A stretch of DNA of 64,000 bases from Urechis unicinctus (taxonomy: Eukaryota > Annelida > Polychaeta > Xenopneusta > Urechidae). The notes under the pieces are model-generated. The model did no database searches. It was not told where the DNA came from and saw nothing but the letters and a program-made list of their open reading frames with translations. The stretch is taken from contig CM067356.1 in the NCBI GenBank assembly GCA_034190875.2, positions 73,599,644 through 73,663,643 on the forward strand, read 5' to 3'. Shown in pieces: positions 1-13,831 of the stretch. Every line of letters starts with the position of its first letter. The stretch's first letter is position 1. A program made the translations under genes and the position numbers.

Positions 1-1430
1 CTGGGGTTTGTATAGAGCAAGTCACTTTTTTGTGACGACAAGAACATGGAGCCCGGAAAATGCAATACTTTGGGGACGCTTTTTTGTCTTGCTTTTCGTA
101 GCCGCATAAAACAATGCATTAGCTTGCCTTGCCACTTATAGCACCCTATATAAATTAGCAATCAACAACAAATTAAATCGGAGGGTTATTCTACGATAAC
201 AAACCTCCGCCTCTAGATGTTGATCTGCATTTACGACTGACCAAACAAATAGAACATCAAATATGTACAAATAATGACTTATATAGAAATCAAATCAACC
301 TCCGCAAACAGTTCCTGTGATATGAAATGGCAATACAGTTCCGTCTTTCAACTGCAAACTTTGTGGTGTCTTGAACGGGTGTAACAAGCGCATTAGGATA
401 AAGCAGACGTTTGATGAATAACGTTTGCGCACAGTTTGATAGCAAATGGACAGCAAATGGACAGCAAACGGACAGCAAATGGTCAGCATATGGACAGCTA
501 ATGGACAGCTAAATGGACAGCAAATGGACGGCAAATGGACTGCAAATAGACAGCAAAAATCAAATAATTATTAAAATGTGACTACTCATATATATTTGCA
601 TTTTCCCAAATCATATTCAGAGCATTTAGTTGTTTTAAATGACGATATTCACGGATCCATTGGGTAAGGAAGGAAGGACGTAACTCGTTTGAAGATTCCA
701 TCCAATAGATACTAAGTGATGATAGGCATTAGCAATTGTCGAGCCGCCATCTTAACTGTTATATATTTTCGCAAGACCTTTTACACCTTGCACATCAGCT
801 CCAAATAAAGATAAGATGAATACGTTTATCCGTATACAGGACATATAGATGCCAATACTCTTATTCACAGAGTTATAAAACAAACGTTATGTGGCAAGTA
901 GCCATTTGTGGCTCTTTTCCAATACATCAGTATAGGTCAAGACTTAATGTAGTCGGTGTAGCATTAATACATATTTATGTAGCCCGTTCATCCGTGCTTA
1001 AGCAAGCGTAATTGAAAGCTGATACTAGACGACAACAGTATGTATTAAATAGCCTAGGCCATAGTTAATATCGTTTCCAATAGCGCGGGTTAATGTCCAA
1101 CCCCACTGGTCAAGATAGATTGAAGGGTAACTTCAGCAAACCAACACGTTATTTGATTTTAGAATTGTGGTGCAGAATAGAGAGGGTATACGCTCTGAGA
1201 GTCAGCTTTTGGCTGATCACGCAAGGGGTTCAACGGCTAGAAATGATTCCGTCGGTAGTGCAGCCGATACAAAAAACACTGACTTAATAGTCTAACATGT
1301 AGTAGTTGCCTCGCTGAAATATCATAGGCTCAGTTGCCGACTGACAACATATTCGTTTCCGATTAAATTTCCTAGTCCCCAATTTATGATTATACAGAGC
1401 CGTGACGGTTTTAAACAATTGACTATTCAT
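1..1430. other. Gene-free AT-rich stretch at left edge
   Basis: I see no coding potential here beyond short chance reading frames. The only structure I could pick out is the 11-bp array at about 437-556. This stretch could belong to the left part of repeat unit U1, but I found no convincing match to U2 or U3 before about position 1,440. Confidence 0.5.
437..556. repeat. 11-bp minisatellite (gcaaatggaca)
   Basis: About ten imperfect copies of gcaaatggaca lie head to tail, with single-base changes and a few 12-base units. The minus-strand reading frames across it are leucine/cysteine-rich products of the repeat and are not genes. Confidence 0.85.
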
Positions 1431-4400
1431 ATTGAGCGAAGGGTAAATGCACGGTTATACAGGAATGTTAACAGCGAATGACCTTATATATAATCAGCTT
1501 AAGCGCTATACGTTTATAGGGCAGGTAATGTACTCTTACTCTCCCTGTATATACTATCCAATATCTTCAATCTTATCTGACAAATGGCGGGTTACCTCAT
1601 TAGCCGCTGCTCAGAATGATCGATCTGTCAAATTTTCGAACCACGTTAAGTTTTGTTCTGCAGCATTTCGAAGTATTTTAGTGGTATGTGTTGTGCTGAA
1701 CGAATTGAAGCTGGTGTTTTGAGTTATTTTGCACCTCGTTCAAATCACACATGCAGGTATTGTAACAAGATCACATAATCGTACTTGTAAAAGTGTTGAA
1801 ATTATATTTTTTTGCAAGAGTCGTTCAGTAACCAACATTAATTTTAGCTCGTACTTGTAAAAGTGTTGCAGTATATGGTGACAAATATATCTCTCTTTCA
1901 AAACACCAAACCAACTGCCACAGTATTATATGCTAGGTGCAAAAACTTAAAGCCCAGTTTGCTACCAATCTCAAAATGTCTATCTTATACAGCTATTGTT
2001 TTGTTGTGAGATGAACTCAGTTGGATACCGCCAAATGCCATCTTAACCGCTTATGAATGTTTGAACAAATATAAATCTTGTAGTATAAATACTGTAAGTC
2101 AGTCTTAGTGTTTCAACTGTCAGTGCCTAAAGACGTTGCATTACCTTATTTATCCGTTTTTTAAGTTGTGGAACCTTTCAAACTATCATGTTTACCATAT
2201 GCCATAATCGGATCAGCGGCCAAGCCACAGCGATACCATATAGAGGTCTGACAATGACGCTTCGAATGATTATTCCTGTATGGAAGGGGCATAAATCACG
2301 TTTATTGAGCAACTAAGTGACAATTTACCACCGTTATGTATCTTAATAGCTCGTAACTAAGATGGAAGCCCCGCCACATTGGTCAATCGGAGGTAAATGT
2401 TACAGGCCATTTTTGATTACTAATATTCGGAAGCGCAACTATTTGTTTAGAATTATTGCATCAACATGTACATATATAAATATATATTTAACCAATGGGG
2501 TAGCTCCTGCTTGTAGGGCAGCAGCGCTACCAGCCCTAGACATATCTACCAGAAAGACCAACACTCTGCCACAGGCCAAAATAGGATAGTGTAAGAGTCA
2601 TCACGAGTCGCCGTGCGCAGGGATGGCAGCCCTAGAGGATCAAGAGATGGATAAGTTAGGCTCGGTATCATGTCTTGACGGAGGCATGATGCCCGGTTCT
2701 AGTGTGACCTTAAGTACTTAAACTGGGACAAAGCAGGTTCAGCATTGTAGATTATTCACGCTAAAGCGTCGAGCAGCATCTGGTAGTGCATGATAAGCCT
2801 CATGAAGCCTGTAATTTGCCCAGCAGCAATTATCCCAGTGATAAATGACCCATTTCTTATAGTGAACAAGGATCAAGGTCTACATCCTAGACAGTCTTAA
2901 AGGCACAATCAGACAGAAAAAATTGAAGGGTTTCACGATACCGGTCAGCCAATCCACTGCACTAATAAAATAACCTGTGTGACGGTGAGAGACAAAACTA
3001 TGTATTTTCCACCCCGCTCACGTCCTGTCACGTACTTTATTTATAATACGCCTATGCAATTAATAAATAAATGATGCTCTGCCTTAGAATGTCTGATGTT
3101 GTTCCGAAGGCGTGTAAGAGGATGACAATATATAAAACACTGCCGCAGTAAGGCATGCGTGAGTCATGCTTGAAAATAACAAATCGGAAAAAGTATGGAC
3201 TGCCTTTTGTACCGGCTTACGAAGTGATAGACAACCTTAATATAAGTACCATTGCCTTCATCAATCATTCTTGCTTTCGATCAAAATACGATATTTAAGT
3301 TATTGCATTGTATTCAATATTTTAGTTGATCGCTTCTATAATCGACGAGGCAGTATTTAACTGTGCACACTTCAAGATTGCTACATTGCCTATGCACATT
3401 TCATGAGAATCCTGATGCTATACACCCTAGTAACATCTGAAAACTATCGTACTAAACTAACTGGTGGCATTGCATTAATGATCACTTGTTATAAATGTGA
3501 CAACAATGGTCATAGTTGCGGTTTTGAAACAAGTCGCCCGAGCATTTCCTTACATATATGATTCATTAATACATTATATTCAAGTATTTTAAAAATCCAT
3601 TATTTGCAAATCAACCGTCAAGGCATTTGCCAACAAATGAGAATCACAGCCAAATCGTATCTAATGGGAATGTAAAAGCGTAGGTGCATACAAGCCATGA
3701 TCAGTTAGACGTTTAAAATGATTCATCATAGCGTTACATTTATAGATAATCTAATTATTTTTCCTTTACGACGTCCGGTACTGTCTGAGTGTAAATTCTG
3801 AACATATTTCCATATACATCCTCGATCATAGCAGACTAACTGGTTAAAATATGAATTTTCAGGAGTGAACAGACCGGTATTTTTTGCAGCATAGATTTAT
3901 AGCGATCTGATTATAATGTCATTAAAAAACATTATTATACTATGTAGGTACCATGAAACACACTTGCGTTTGTGTGCTGTTAAACGTTATACTTGCATTA
4001 ACTTTTGTTGGGTTCATGATCAACAAGCAGTAGTAGTGGAGACCGCTAAATTAACAACGTCTCATCTTTGTTTGACATCTTGTTAGAGCTAATAAACTTG
4101 TTAAAGAATCATATGTCCTTCTATCGTACCAATTTGAGCCTAGCTGACGAACAAATTAGGTTCCACATTTTGTCAGGTACGACAAAAAGAGATTCATGCG
4201 TTGCAATACGTTTGGCGGAACAGTCGTCATGCAGCTCTTTGTTTGTTAAACATATTTGTCAAATGTATTAGATGGTATTTTTAAAAACACAAATTAGATT
4301 TGAATGGCATTTCAATAAACGTTAATCTCACGGACGTCTGTTTGTAAAATAAAATGCTTTAGGTGAACAGTTATGTCAAGGTGTATCCCTTGCTCGCCAT

Positions 4401-5077
4401 AAAAATAGACGTTGATAATATTTTAATATGGTTTATTTCAATACGATGCACATATGTTCTAAGACAGAAATGTATGCCTTGTAAAGCATAATTAAATATT
4501 GAGATATGATGAAATATTTATAATATGAATCAACAAGCAGAATAGCGACTGCGTATAATACTTTTTGTTATGGAGGTTAAAACCCATGGGAACTGAGTTT
4601 ACATGACAGATGTTTATGTGAACCTGTGTGATCTGTTTAGCGTACCAAGAATCCAAATGTTTTTGTTGTGTGCTTATCAACAGCGCCAATTATCCTAAGG
4701 AATCACCAGTTTCCATAATATACACGTCTTTATACTTTTTTAAGCATATTTTATATGTATGCGGCTTTCGGGTGCAGACCTGCTGGTATTTGGCCGTAGC
4801 GACCATGCCGTTGTCTGTGGTATACGTACTGCTCACCTTACATATGACATAAACCATGTGGGTAAACTGCCAGTCCCACCTATGCATGCCTCGGAGTGGT
4901 AGCCTGTGTATACATTCTCGGTTTCACATTCACAAGTAAAGATAACTATGTTTTCTGTAGATAGTCATTGCAAGGCATCTAAGTATAATATAAACTGTGG
5001 CTCCTCTTCGTTGTTGGTGGAAATATATGGAAATAATAATTATTAAATCGGATCAATCATCGTGTTGATCATCGCCA

Positions 5078-5213
5078 ACGACATGTCATGCGTCAATGAT
5101 AATATATCGACCTTGTCGGAGGTGTGCTATCATGTATTACTCTCGGCTTGTATAAGTGTTCTACAAGAAGGCCGCAGGTTGTTTGTGGGAGCATTACCAC
5201 ACCGAAGGATAAC
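5078..5213 (+). repeat. Dispersed repeat R2, copy 1
   Basis: This segment matches 27,930-28,132 in the same orientation. Shared blocks are aatatatcgacct, a run ending cttgtataagtg, acaagaaggccgcagg, and gcattaccacaccg followed by ggataac. Several gaps separate the copies. It is probably an old non-autonomous mobile element or a duplicated fragment. I see no reading frame or terminal repeats in it. Confidence 0.6.
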
Positions 5214-5394
5214 TTAACCGTGAGGCATGCATGTAATTAATCTATAGAACAACAAGCCTCGAGCCATGCTGATGAGTCCATTGAACTCGTCGGATTGACA
5301 ACATAATGTTATAAATAAGGGGACGCTAACACATGTTTGGCGCAATATTCTCGTTAAAACCGATATTAGTAACCAGTACATGCCTCTGATTGAT

Positions 5395-5830
5395 CATCCA
5401 AGCCAGCAAGCCATTCGTTACAATCTCCCCTGAGCCTATGCGTGGATGCTGTCGGTATATTATACTCTTGAGTACAGCTGGATGCAGACTGACGCCACAA
5501 CCTGAATTGTTAACACGCTAAATTGCCGCAGTTGTACTCCTCTACCTCGAATATAAACGTAACAGTCGATTCATATCAAATGGGTATACATTGTAGCTGT
5601 CAATAAAATATAAATGATAACCCGCATATTGCTTTAAGCAAACTACTCATTTGTTACGGTCTCCCCGGTTCCTATTCGTTGATATTGTCGATATGTTTTA
5701 CTTTTGAGTTAAACCTGATGCAGTCGGACGCATAGAACTAATTTATTAACAAGTTAAGCTGTGGCTACCGCGGTTAAACTCCTCTATTTTGATTACAAAA
5801 GAAGCAGTGGAGCCAGAAACGACTAGTCAA
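5395..5830 (+). repeat. Local tandem duplication of about 240 bp
   Basis: Positions 5,395-5,600 and 5,638-5,830 are diverged copies of the same segment. Both contain a cattygttacrrtctccc block, then a gtcgrtat.tt.tacttttgagt block, a gatgcag block, and a ttaacaagttaa-like block. No conserved reading frame survives in both copies, so I treat it as a non-coding duplication inside U1. Confidence 0.6.
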
Positions 5831-8800
5831 CAATTCGTACTGTAGCGTAACCATTTGATCTATACCATTTATGTATTTGCATGCCACGTCAATTACTCAA
5901 ATGATAAGATAAGCATACTTCGTAATATCAGGAAAAGCATCCCCAAGATGCCTTTGTGCAGATTCACTCGAGAATATAACGTCTTCATTCACAGCTATTA
6001 ATCACTGTAATTAATAGGAGACATAGAGATATTCGAAAATAGTTATGCCACGAGATACCTGATGTTTCTATGTAAGACATTTGTATAATCGGGAAAGGAT
6101 GATTCTCTCGGTTTCAGTGAAACTATAACTGATACTTTCCTTTCTCAGACCAGATCATCCGGATGTGAGAATGTGTTTTTATATCCCGATTGCATGGGGC
6201 AGGACAACCGCTAATATAAATGGAGAGTAGGCATCAACCATTCATAATATTTTGTCCGGAAGAAACTACCTCAGGGCAGCTAAATCTCTCTGTTATTATA
6301 CATAGCGATATTAACAAATAACGCCTCGGGTTACTCAGCCACGCATTTACTGCGTCATAATATCGAAACAGGTCATATATCGTAAATAATAAATTCTGGC
6401 TTGACGTTGATGAGATTCGAAAATATGTCGGTTGCAACAGCATCAATCTGCTGTAGTATCTTCATAAGAAGCACGTGATACAAAGCTATATTATTACCCC
6501 CTCTCCCGCCACACTCACGCAGTCAAGCGTTGTAAAATAGTATCAAGTGTGTCAGCAGTTAATGCTATTCTTGACGTTGATATATGATCACTTTTTGAAA
6601 TATTATCATCAATTTGCTGAACTTTAGAAACAATGACAACCCAACGACAACAGTGCCAACGTCCTACTTATTCATCATATTCATTTTTATGATCTGCTGA
6701 ACGCCTCATTTGCATATAATGGTCTGTTACCATCTAAACTCATATATTATCGTTGGAGTACAAACACCAAGCAAATCCGAAAGAGACGGTATTATTCGGG
6801 TTTAACGTCACTTTTAACAACGAGGTGATATCGCGGCGGTGACAGTTGTGGATGATTTTGATGCTTTGACAACTCCCCTGAAGTAACAGCACCCACTTAG
6901 CACAAGCCTGGACTTGGCTGCCAACCCCCAACTTCTGGTCAAACGCGATGCTATTGAGCTACCGGTATGGGTGCATCCCCCTTTCAGAGATAGGACCGGT
7001 TTAGCATAAATCATCTAAGTTACGGGAAGCCAGTCAGGGTTTAATATTTTATTTTCACACTTGAAATTAAACTCTCAATCTGCGAGTCGAAAGGTGACAT
7101 AGTTTACCACAAGAATTAATCCCGACAAGAGAGGCGAAAATGCATACATTATTTTACGGGAATGTTTTTCTATATTTGCAACGTACGTCTAACAGCCAAC
7201 ATAAGGGAATAACTACATATCGGCAAATAGGCAGACAGGGAAACCCACCAGCAAACAAGGTTTCAGATTAGCAGAGCAGCATACAAACATACAAAACACC
7301 AGGCATTCCATGAGCAATTGACATGTAAAGCATATTAGATAAAGAATTGCTTTGATCCCTGCCGTTAAGCAATCTGCTAATATCAATTGATAGGATACCT
7401 GACACACTCCCACAAGTACGCATGCATAAATCAGAAATCGAGATTAATGTGAAAATATTCTTTGCCTCACTCAGGGCTCGTACTTAATGGCCATATTGCA
7501 TCCCCTCACATTCCTCGACCTAGCTAGAGCTCCGACCCGGAATATAACCTTGTTCGACGACACCTCTTAATGTTTCACTTCGTGAAATGTGCAAGCATAT
7601 TTGTTTACAAGAACAGATAAATATTAAATGCAATGCAAACATGGTTCTTTGAAGGATTATTTACCTTGAAGTAGCATAGTGTGGCACGAATATATGAAGC
7701 ATGAAGAGCTATAAATATGTCTATCATTTGCAGTGTGACAGAGTTGCTTTGCTAGCAATTTCACGGTTCTCATGGCACCATTTCTCTTAAGGTGCACCGT
7801 CGCATTAGTCAAAAGTGTAATTGTCTGGATATTTCTGTGTACTAAAAACGTCCATGCGGTTTGTAATATATACTCACCAAGCCAACGTTTATTCTACTAA
7901 CTAACAGAGATTAAAAAAGGAAGAAGAAAACCGAAGTGAATATAATTTGACCATTGATTTCGATGTCTATTTTGATAATACTACATTTTTCTTAACTTAG
8001 ACTAATAGCCTCTCCCAGCTGCTATTTTACCGTCGTAAACAAGTATGGACAGCCTAAATGTGGTACGAACGACAATTGCTGACACAGCGTGTTCATCAGA
8101 ATCTTTTGGTGGACACTGGAATGCGCCTCATCTAATTGACAGTAGCATAAAAAGTACAGAGAGCACATAGAACAGTGTAGATATGGGTTGAAACAAACAG
8201 TTGGTTTGGCTGCACCGTACTTGTTTTTTCACCAGTTGGGTGTATGCATCAGACGCCATGAGAACGAATGCTTGTGTCGAACTAAAGGTATATTTTTTTG
8301 GAACAGCTGCTGACACTGGACATTTTTCATTTTTTATCGTGATGGATGGAAACATTAACTTGGGAAACAAATCATTGCAGAGATAGAGCCTACGCACCGA
8401 CAGCTGAACACTGGTATGTCAGCATTTCCTAGACGCTAGTATTTAAACCTTTATTACCTAAACAAATGTTAAAAACTAGGAACAGTATCTACAATACAGA
8501 TTGCTAAATTATTCAAATTATTATTATTTAATGAGAGAAAAACGCAAAAGGTGCAGAAATGTATTATCTTGCGCCATTAACACAATTATATATTAAATAA
8601 CACATCCATATCGATTTGGAGCATATCTGTAAAACACCTACGCATTTCATTTCTTTCGTAGAACCAGAAGCATGCATAAATTTAAGCAAAAACATATCTC
8701 CGTCCATCAGTAAATCTATCCATCAACCTATAAAGAAACAGTCACTGTTATTTAAACATTTCCATGTATACAACCATTGATGTACTCAGCTTTAGACAAC

Positions 8801-9129
8801 AATAGATAAAAAGTATGAGTCGAACAGAGCAGTGATGGTGGTCCTGAAGGATCAAGAGATGAGGTAGTCCATCTCGGGATTACGTCATGACTGAGAACCC
8901 TGACGCACTTCTATTTGGGAGGCAGGTCCATTAAGATGACTGAATTGCTCATACACATTTAATGAACATCAAATTTGCTAATATGCTGCCTATCGGTTCC
9001 GACGTTAAGAAGAACTAGTGTCTCATCATTATTCTTCTGAAAGCTGAGAACACTAATAAACTTTTATGCTGACATATTCTATCAAAATATTCGCCGTTTT
9101 CGAATGTCGAGAAGAAATTTGTTGGTTTA

Positions 9130-9400
9130 CGCTGACAACTTTAGATATAAGTTAAATCGCTCAAAAATCGAATGATATCGATTTGATAGCAATAGAAATT
9201 GGGTCAATAGTAGTCATGGACAGCTCAAATCAAATTTTGAAGTTTTATGGATGTCGATGACGTCACTTCAGGTTCGAAACTCATTTTATCTACAGGGGGA
9301 TAGAAATCGGAGGTTAACGTGGCGTAACTCCGCGTCGTAAATGGTCGTATCGCAGTAATATTTTCTATCAAGGGTAGTCCATTCTATTCTGAACAAATAA
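9130..9400 (+). repeat. Dispersed repeat R1, partial copy a
   Basis: This shares with the copy at 10,300-11,250 the block gtcgatgacgtcacttc, a block with a cgcgtcg core followed by tggtcgtatcg, and tccattctattctgaac. It lacks the roughly 350-bp segment present between those blocks in copy b. R1 occurs at least four times in this window. Confidence 0.6.
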
Positions 9401-9907
9401 CTGATCCATATATTTATAAATTAGCAATCTGTTTTGTAAAATATGAGGATGGCACAAAATTTAACAGAGTTGATTAGCTATATTTTTGACAAATAATGGC
9501 GCTATGATTTATTTCAGACCTCATTTACAATTCTATCATCATAAATGTTCTTTTTGCTTTCACGGGTCAGGTATGGAAAGCCGAAGTAAAATTGAATTGA
9601 AATTAGGATAACCACTATGAATTCCAAGGATTGAACAGTTTAAGCGTCATACAGGGGGTGTTTTGTTACGTTTAACGTTGGTTAGATTCTTAATAAATAT
9701 TTAAGTTTATTTGTCTCGTGATAGAGATTGAAATTTATAATTAATTTTTGAAATTATGTTTTCAGATGGAATGTGTGATTGACCATTGTATTCCTTGAAA
9801 ATGATTCGATTTTACATATAGCTAATTATAAGATTTCCTTGACGATAAGGGTTATGATGATAATATCGACTGCAATGCATGTATGTTGCAAACCTACAGT
9901 GTGTATG

Positions 9908-10076
9908 CACGTATGTATGTATGCATGTATGCATGTATGTATGTATGTATGTATGTATGTATGTATGTATGTATGTATGTATGTATGTATGTATGTATGT
10001 ATGTATGTATGTATGTATGTATGTATGTATGTATGTATGTATGTATGTATGTATGTATCTTTGTATGTATGTTTGT
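9908..10076. repeat. (ATGT)n microsatellite
   Basis: This is a tetranucleotide array of about 40 units, nearly perfect, with a few gcatg and ctttg interruptions at the ends. All long reading frames across it (Met-Tyr-Val-Cys and Ile-His-Thr-Tyr repeats) are products of the repeat. Confidence 0.97.
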
Positions 10077-10299
10077 AAAAAAAATGATCCGCGATGTAGT
10101 CCGCAATTTTTGAAATATTTGAATTCTTTTTTCTTCAATCATTTTTTACTTTGTTTTCTCTTGACCTGAAACTAATGTGCAAGATCTTCGAATAGGTCAA
10201 AAACTAGTATCTCGGATTGTTACATAATTTTCGTTATTGTGTAGCTCATTGCACTTGCAAAATTTTTCTGAATATATGTGGACATTGAACCGGCAGTTA

Positions 10300-11250
10300 T
10301 CCCTGGCACCAAAGGTCGAAAAATCGTGGTATCGGTCCGACTGACAACATAGGTTTCATGAATATTTTGAGCCCTATAAAACCGTTAATACATTACCGAT
10401 GGTAACAAAAATGGTTCACATGTCGAATCTTTAGATTTCATGAATGTCGATGACGTCACTTCCGGGGACCAACGTTCATTTCTAAATACGTCCATGCTTT
10501 AGAATTCGCTTTTTCTGCATAGATATTATTGTTAATTATGCATCGTTATGAAAATTATAGCAGGTCGAAAATATCTGGTAGCCAAAATCTCTAAACTTTC
10601 TTCACTAACTATCGTCTGATCTTAAAAAAAGTAACATTTTATAAAAGTTGATACAATTACAAAACTTGTAAATGACATATGCTATTAAAATATTTGTCAT
10701 TTTTATAATGCGATGAGTTAAAAGACCAATTTCACGCAGTCAATTTTCGTCAAATGTCCGATTGCTAATACAATAGTAAATATCCGTGCAATAGTAAAAA
10801 AAGTTAGCTCAGTTTTTGACATAAGCAGCGATAATTTAATCCGGAAATTATATTGATATCAGTTGTCTCATTTCCGGTTTCGAACGAATCTAAACTAAAA
10901 CGGGACTGAAATCTGAAGTTGTCGCGTCGTTGGTACGTTGTGAATGACCGTATCGTGAATTGGTTTAAACTCGAAGGAAGCCCATTCAAATCTGAACATA
11001 ATATTGTGTCTATATCAATGATAGATAACTTTCAGTTTTCTCATTAAGTAGACAGGTGCAGCAGGTGTCACTTCTGCTTGCTCTTTACTGGACTTATCGT
11101 GCTGAACAAAGGGCCGCTTCCGCTGTCTGATCGCCTGATGGGGCGCCAACAAGTATGGCATTCAGCGGTACAATTCAATAAACTCAGTTTTTCCTTGGGT
11201 GAGCCAAATCATTTTCTAAATGTCGTGGTCCCGGCCAGCATGATTTCTTT
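10300..11250 (+). repeat. Dispersed repeat R1, fullest copy b
   Basis: This copy matches the reverse complement of 18,060-18,745 through gtggtatcggtccga, tgacaacataggtttcatgaa, gtcgatgacgtcacttcc, aagcccattcaa and gtgtcacttctgct. Its right part (after about 10,970) also matches 17,165-17,400 in direct orientation, including caagtatggca and cagcggta. It carries no protein-coding signature that I recognise. I suggest a non-autonomous element family; the ends are not resolved. Confidence 0.65.
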
Positions 11251-11317
11251 AATAAATTTGATTGCTTATTAAATCACCAATACACATGCGACGGTCATCA
11301 ACATTGGTTGTATTGTG

Positions 11318-11662
11318 CTGACTTTCTCACTCACTAACTAGATGCCTGAGTCAATCGCTTATTCACTCAACGACTAGCTGACACACTCCGAATCACTTGC
11401 GCGCTGATTTACTCACTACTCATTCAATCCGCTCTCACATATGTATTCACGCATCTTATCATCCAGCTCCCCGAATGACTCGACACACACACCCACACTC
11501 TCCGGCACTCATCCTAGGTGCCTAAACACACTGACGGATTCACTTACTCGCTCACTAATTGACTCATTCCCTCGCTCACCGACTTCCTCACTGACTGACT
11601 CTCACTCACTCAACCGCTCGTTCACCTACTCTCGCACTAGCTCACTATCTTACTGACTTCCG
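11318..11662. repeat. Degenerate CACT-rich tract
   Basis: The + strand is dominated by ctcactcact/gactgact tetranucleotides in a degenerate array. It is the strand complement of the GTGA-rich tract at 12,940-13,770, so the two form an inverted pair around the 45-bp minisatellite. The reading frame at 11,441-11,656 is a Ser/Thr/Leu-rich product of the repeat. Confidence 0.85.
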
Positions 11663-11924
11663 CACTCTGTCACGTGCTGTAAAATAGGCGATGAACAAGA
11701 AGAAACAAGCCAATCCTTGAGATAGTTCGTTGTCGGCAGAAAATCTTTGTGTGAATGATTGGAATTGTTCTTTAAATAACATTTATCAATTGTTTTATTC
11801 AGGGAAAATAAACAGTGTTGTTCGAGTGACAGAGACGTCTCTATAAGAGCATGTTGCTCTAAAAACGAGTCAATAACTGTATTCATATTAATCCACTTGG
11901 ATACTACAACAACATGTGGCGGCA

Positions 11925-12560
11925 GTAACGACAGGCTTACCTGCGAAGATACGATAAGAGGAGGTGGCGGTAACGGCAGGATTACCTGCGAAGATACGAT
12001 ATGAGGAGGTGGCGGTAACGACAGGCTTACCTGCGAAGATACGTTAACATGTGGGAGCAGTAACGACAGGCTTACCTGCGAAGATACGATAAGAGGAGGT
12101 GGCAGTAACGGCAGGATTACCTGCGAAGATACGATAAGAGGAGGTGGCAGTAACGACAGGCTTACCTGCGAAGATACGATAAGAGGAGGTGGCGGTAACG
12201 GCAGGATTACCTGCGAAGACACGTTAACAGGGGGCGACGGTGACGGCAGGCTTACCTAAGAAGATAAGTTAACAGGAGGCGGCGGTATTGGCAGGCTTAA
12301 CCGCGAAGATACGTTAACAAGAGGCGGCGGTAACGTCAGACTTACCTGCAAAGATACGTTACAGGAGGCGGGGGTAACAGCAGACTTACCTGCTAAGATA
12401 TGTTAGAAAGAGTCAGCGGTAACGGCAGACTTACCTGCGAAGATACGTTAACAGGAGGCGGTGGTAACGGCAGGCTTACCTGCAAAGATACGTTAACAGG
12501 AGGCGGCGGTAACGACCGGCTAACTTGGGAAGATGCGTTAACCGCAGGCTTACCTGGGAA
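11925..12560. repeat. 45-bp minisatellite
   Basis: About 14 copies of a 45-bp unit (core gcaggcttacctgcgaagat, then acgataagaggaggtggcggtaac) are arranged head to tail. They are regular from 11,925 to 12,230 and more diverged towards 12,560. Because 45 is divisible by three, the minus strand stays open across the regular part. The frame at 11,650-12,222 encodes a 15-residue repeat with core VSSQV..PLPPPPLI after a non-repetitive C-terminal part. I see no homology and regard it as a repeat-driven frame, not an established gene. Confidence 0.9.
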
Positions 12561-12939
12561 AAAAAGTTAGAATGCACAAGAAGGGGACGCCAGGCGCCTC
12601 ATGAGACGATGGAATGCAGTCATTGGAACATTAACAGCCATATGATTGAGCACTTTACAGATTGAATCATGTGACGCTTTCCACTATATCATGTTAAATG
12701 GATCAAAGCCGTGAACGGTAATATCTAACGTACGCTTTTAAACGTCAACTTCAGGTCAACTTCGATATAATGACAATGTAAGCTTTACATACCTTAATAT
12801 CGTATAAATCCAGCAGGAATGTAAGCCGCCATCTCATGTCACGTAAACCCAGTTGATGCAAACCTCAACCTTAACAACCAGTGAATGCTGGGGGTATTGA
12901 AATATAGCTGTAGTGCGCGGCCCGTCCTGTGGTGGGTGT

Positions 12940-13770
12940 GTGCGTATAAGCTAGTGAGTGAGGCAACTAGTTTGTGCGCGTTGATGAATGAGGGTGCCAT
13001 TTTGTGCGTAATCGTCAGTGAGTGACTTTTTGCCTGTTAGTGAAAGTGTAAATAAGTTAGTGAGTTTGTGCATGGTAGTGAGTGAATAAGTGAGTTCGAG
13101 AATTAGTGCGTGCGTGCGTGTAAGTGAGTGAGTGAGTGAGTTGGGGCGTACTAGTGAGTGAGTGAGTGAGTGAGTGAGAGAGCGAAGTGAGTTTGTGCAT
13201 GTTAGGTAATGAGCGAGTGCATACGTGTAGGTGAGTAAGTGAGTTTGTGCTTGTAAGTGAGTGAAAGAGTGAGTCAGTGAGTGTGTGCGTGTTAGTGAGT
13301 GAGTAAGTGAGTTCCCGTGTATTAGTGAGTGAGTGAGTGAGCTGGTGAGTGTGTGCGTTTTAGTGAGTTAGTGAGTGTGTGTGTGTATTAGTGAGTAAGT
13401 GAGTGATTGAATGTGTGAGTAAGTGAGTGTGTGCGTGATAGTGATTCAGTAAGTGAGTTTGTGAGTGCGTGGAAGTGACAAAGTGAGAGTGTGTGCGTGT
13501 TATTGAGTGTGTGCGTGAGTGCGTGCGAGTTGGTGAGTTTGTGCATGTTTGTGATTTAGTGAGTTTGTGCGTGATATTGAGTGAGTGGGTGAGTATGTGC
13601 GTTAAGTGAATGAATGAGTTTGTGTGTGTTAGTGAGTGAGTGAGTTTGTACGTGTTAGTGTTGGAGTGGGTGAGTGAGTAGTTGAGTGAGTGAGTAAGCG
13701 AGTGAGTGAGTGCGTGAATGGGTGAGTGTGTGAATAAGGGAGTGAGTTAATTTGATCAAAAGGGTGAGTG
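12940..13770. repeat. Degenerate GTGA-rich tract
   Basis: The + strand consists largely of gtgagtgagtgagt, interspersed with gtgtgcgtgttagtgagtgag higher-order units of roughly 40 bp. It is strongly G-rich and T-rich on this strand, with almost no C. It mirrors the CACT-rich tract at 11,318-11,662. Confidence 0.9.
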
Positions 13771-13831
13771 AATGATGGAGTACGCTAGAGGTTGATTGAC
13801 TAGCGCGTTGGTGAGTGGATTGAGGAGAGAG

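Larger units (their letters stand above)
1440..8930 (+). repeat. Large diverged repeat unit U1
   Basis: This is one of three diverged copies of a kilobase-scale unit. Matching anchors in the same order include 1,540-1,760 with about 42,890-43,200 and 52,570-52,880; 1,990-2,330 with 53,180-53,450; 2,623-2,960 with 54,060-54,360; 3,090-3,220 with 44,335-44,440 and 54,515-54,640; 3,330-3,420 with 44,600-44,680 and 54,790-54,880; 4,065-4,130 with 45,550-45,610; and 8,290-8,390 with 51,100-51,180. Many indels separate the copies. I recognise no gene in it. A second copy of the 2,623 motif sits near 8,831, so the unit may be internally rearranged. Confidence 0.6.

Noticed and set aside
3952..4032. 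Short frame resembling a signal peptide (MKHTCVCVLLNVILALTFVG)
   Set aside because: It stops after 26 codons with no downstream exon that I could link to it.
9779..10169. Long Met-Tyr-Val-Cys and Ile-His-Thr-Tyr frames on both strands
   Set aside because: They are translations of the (ATGT)n microsatellite; all frames of a tetranucleotide repeat can stay open.
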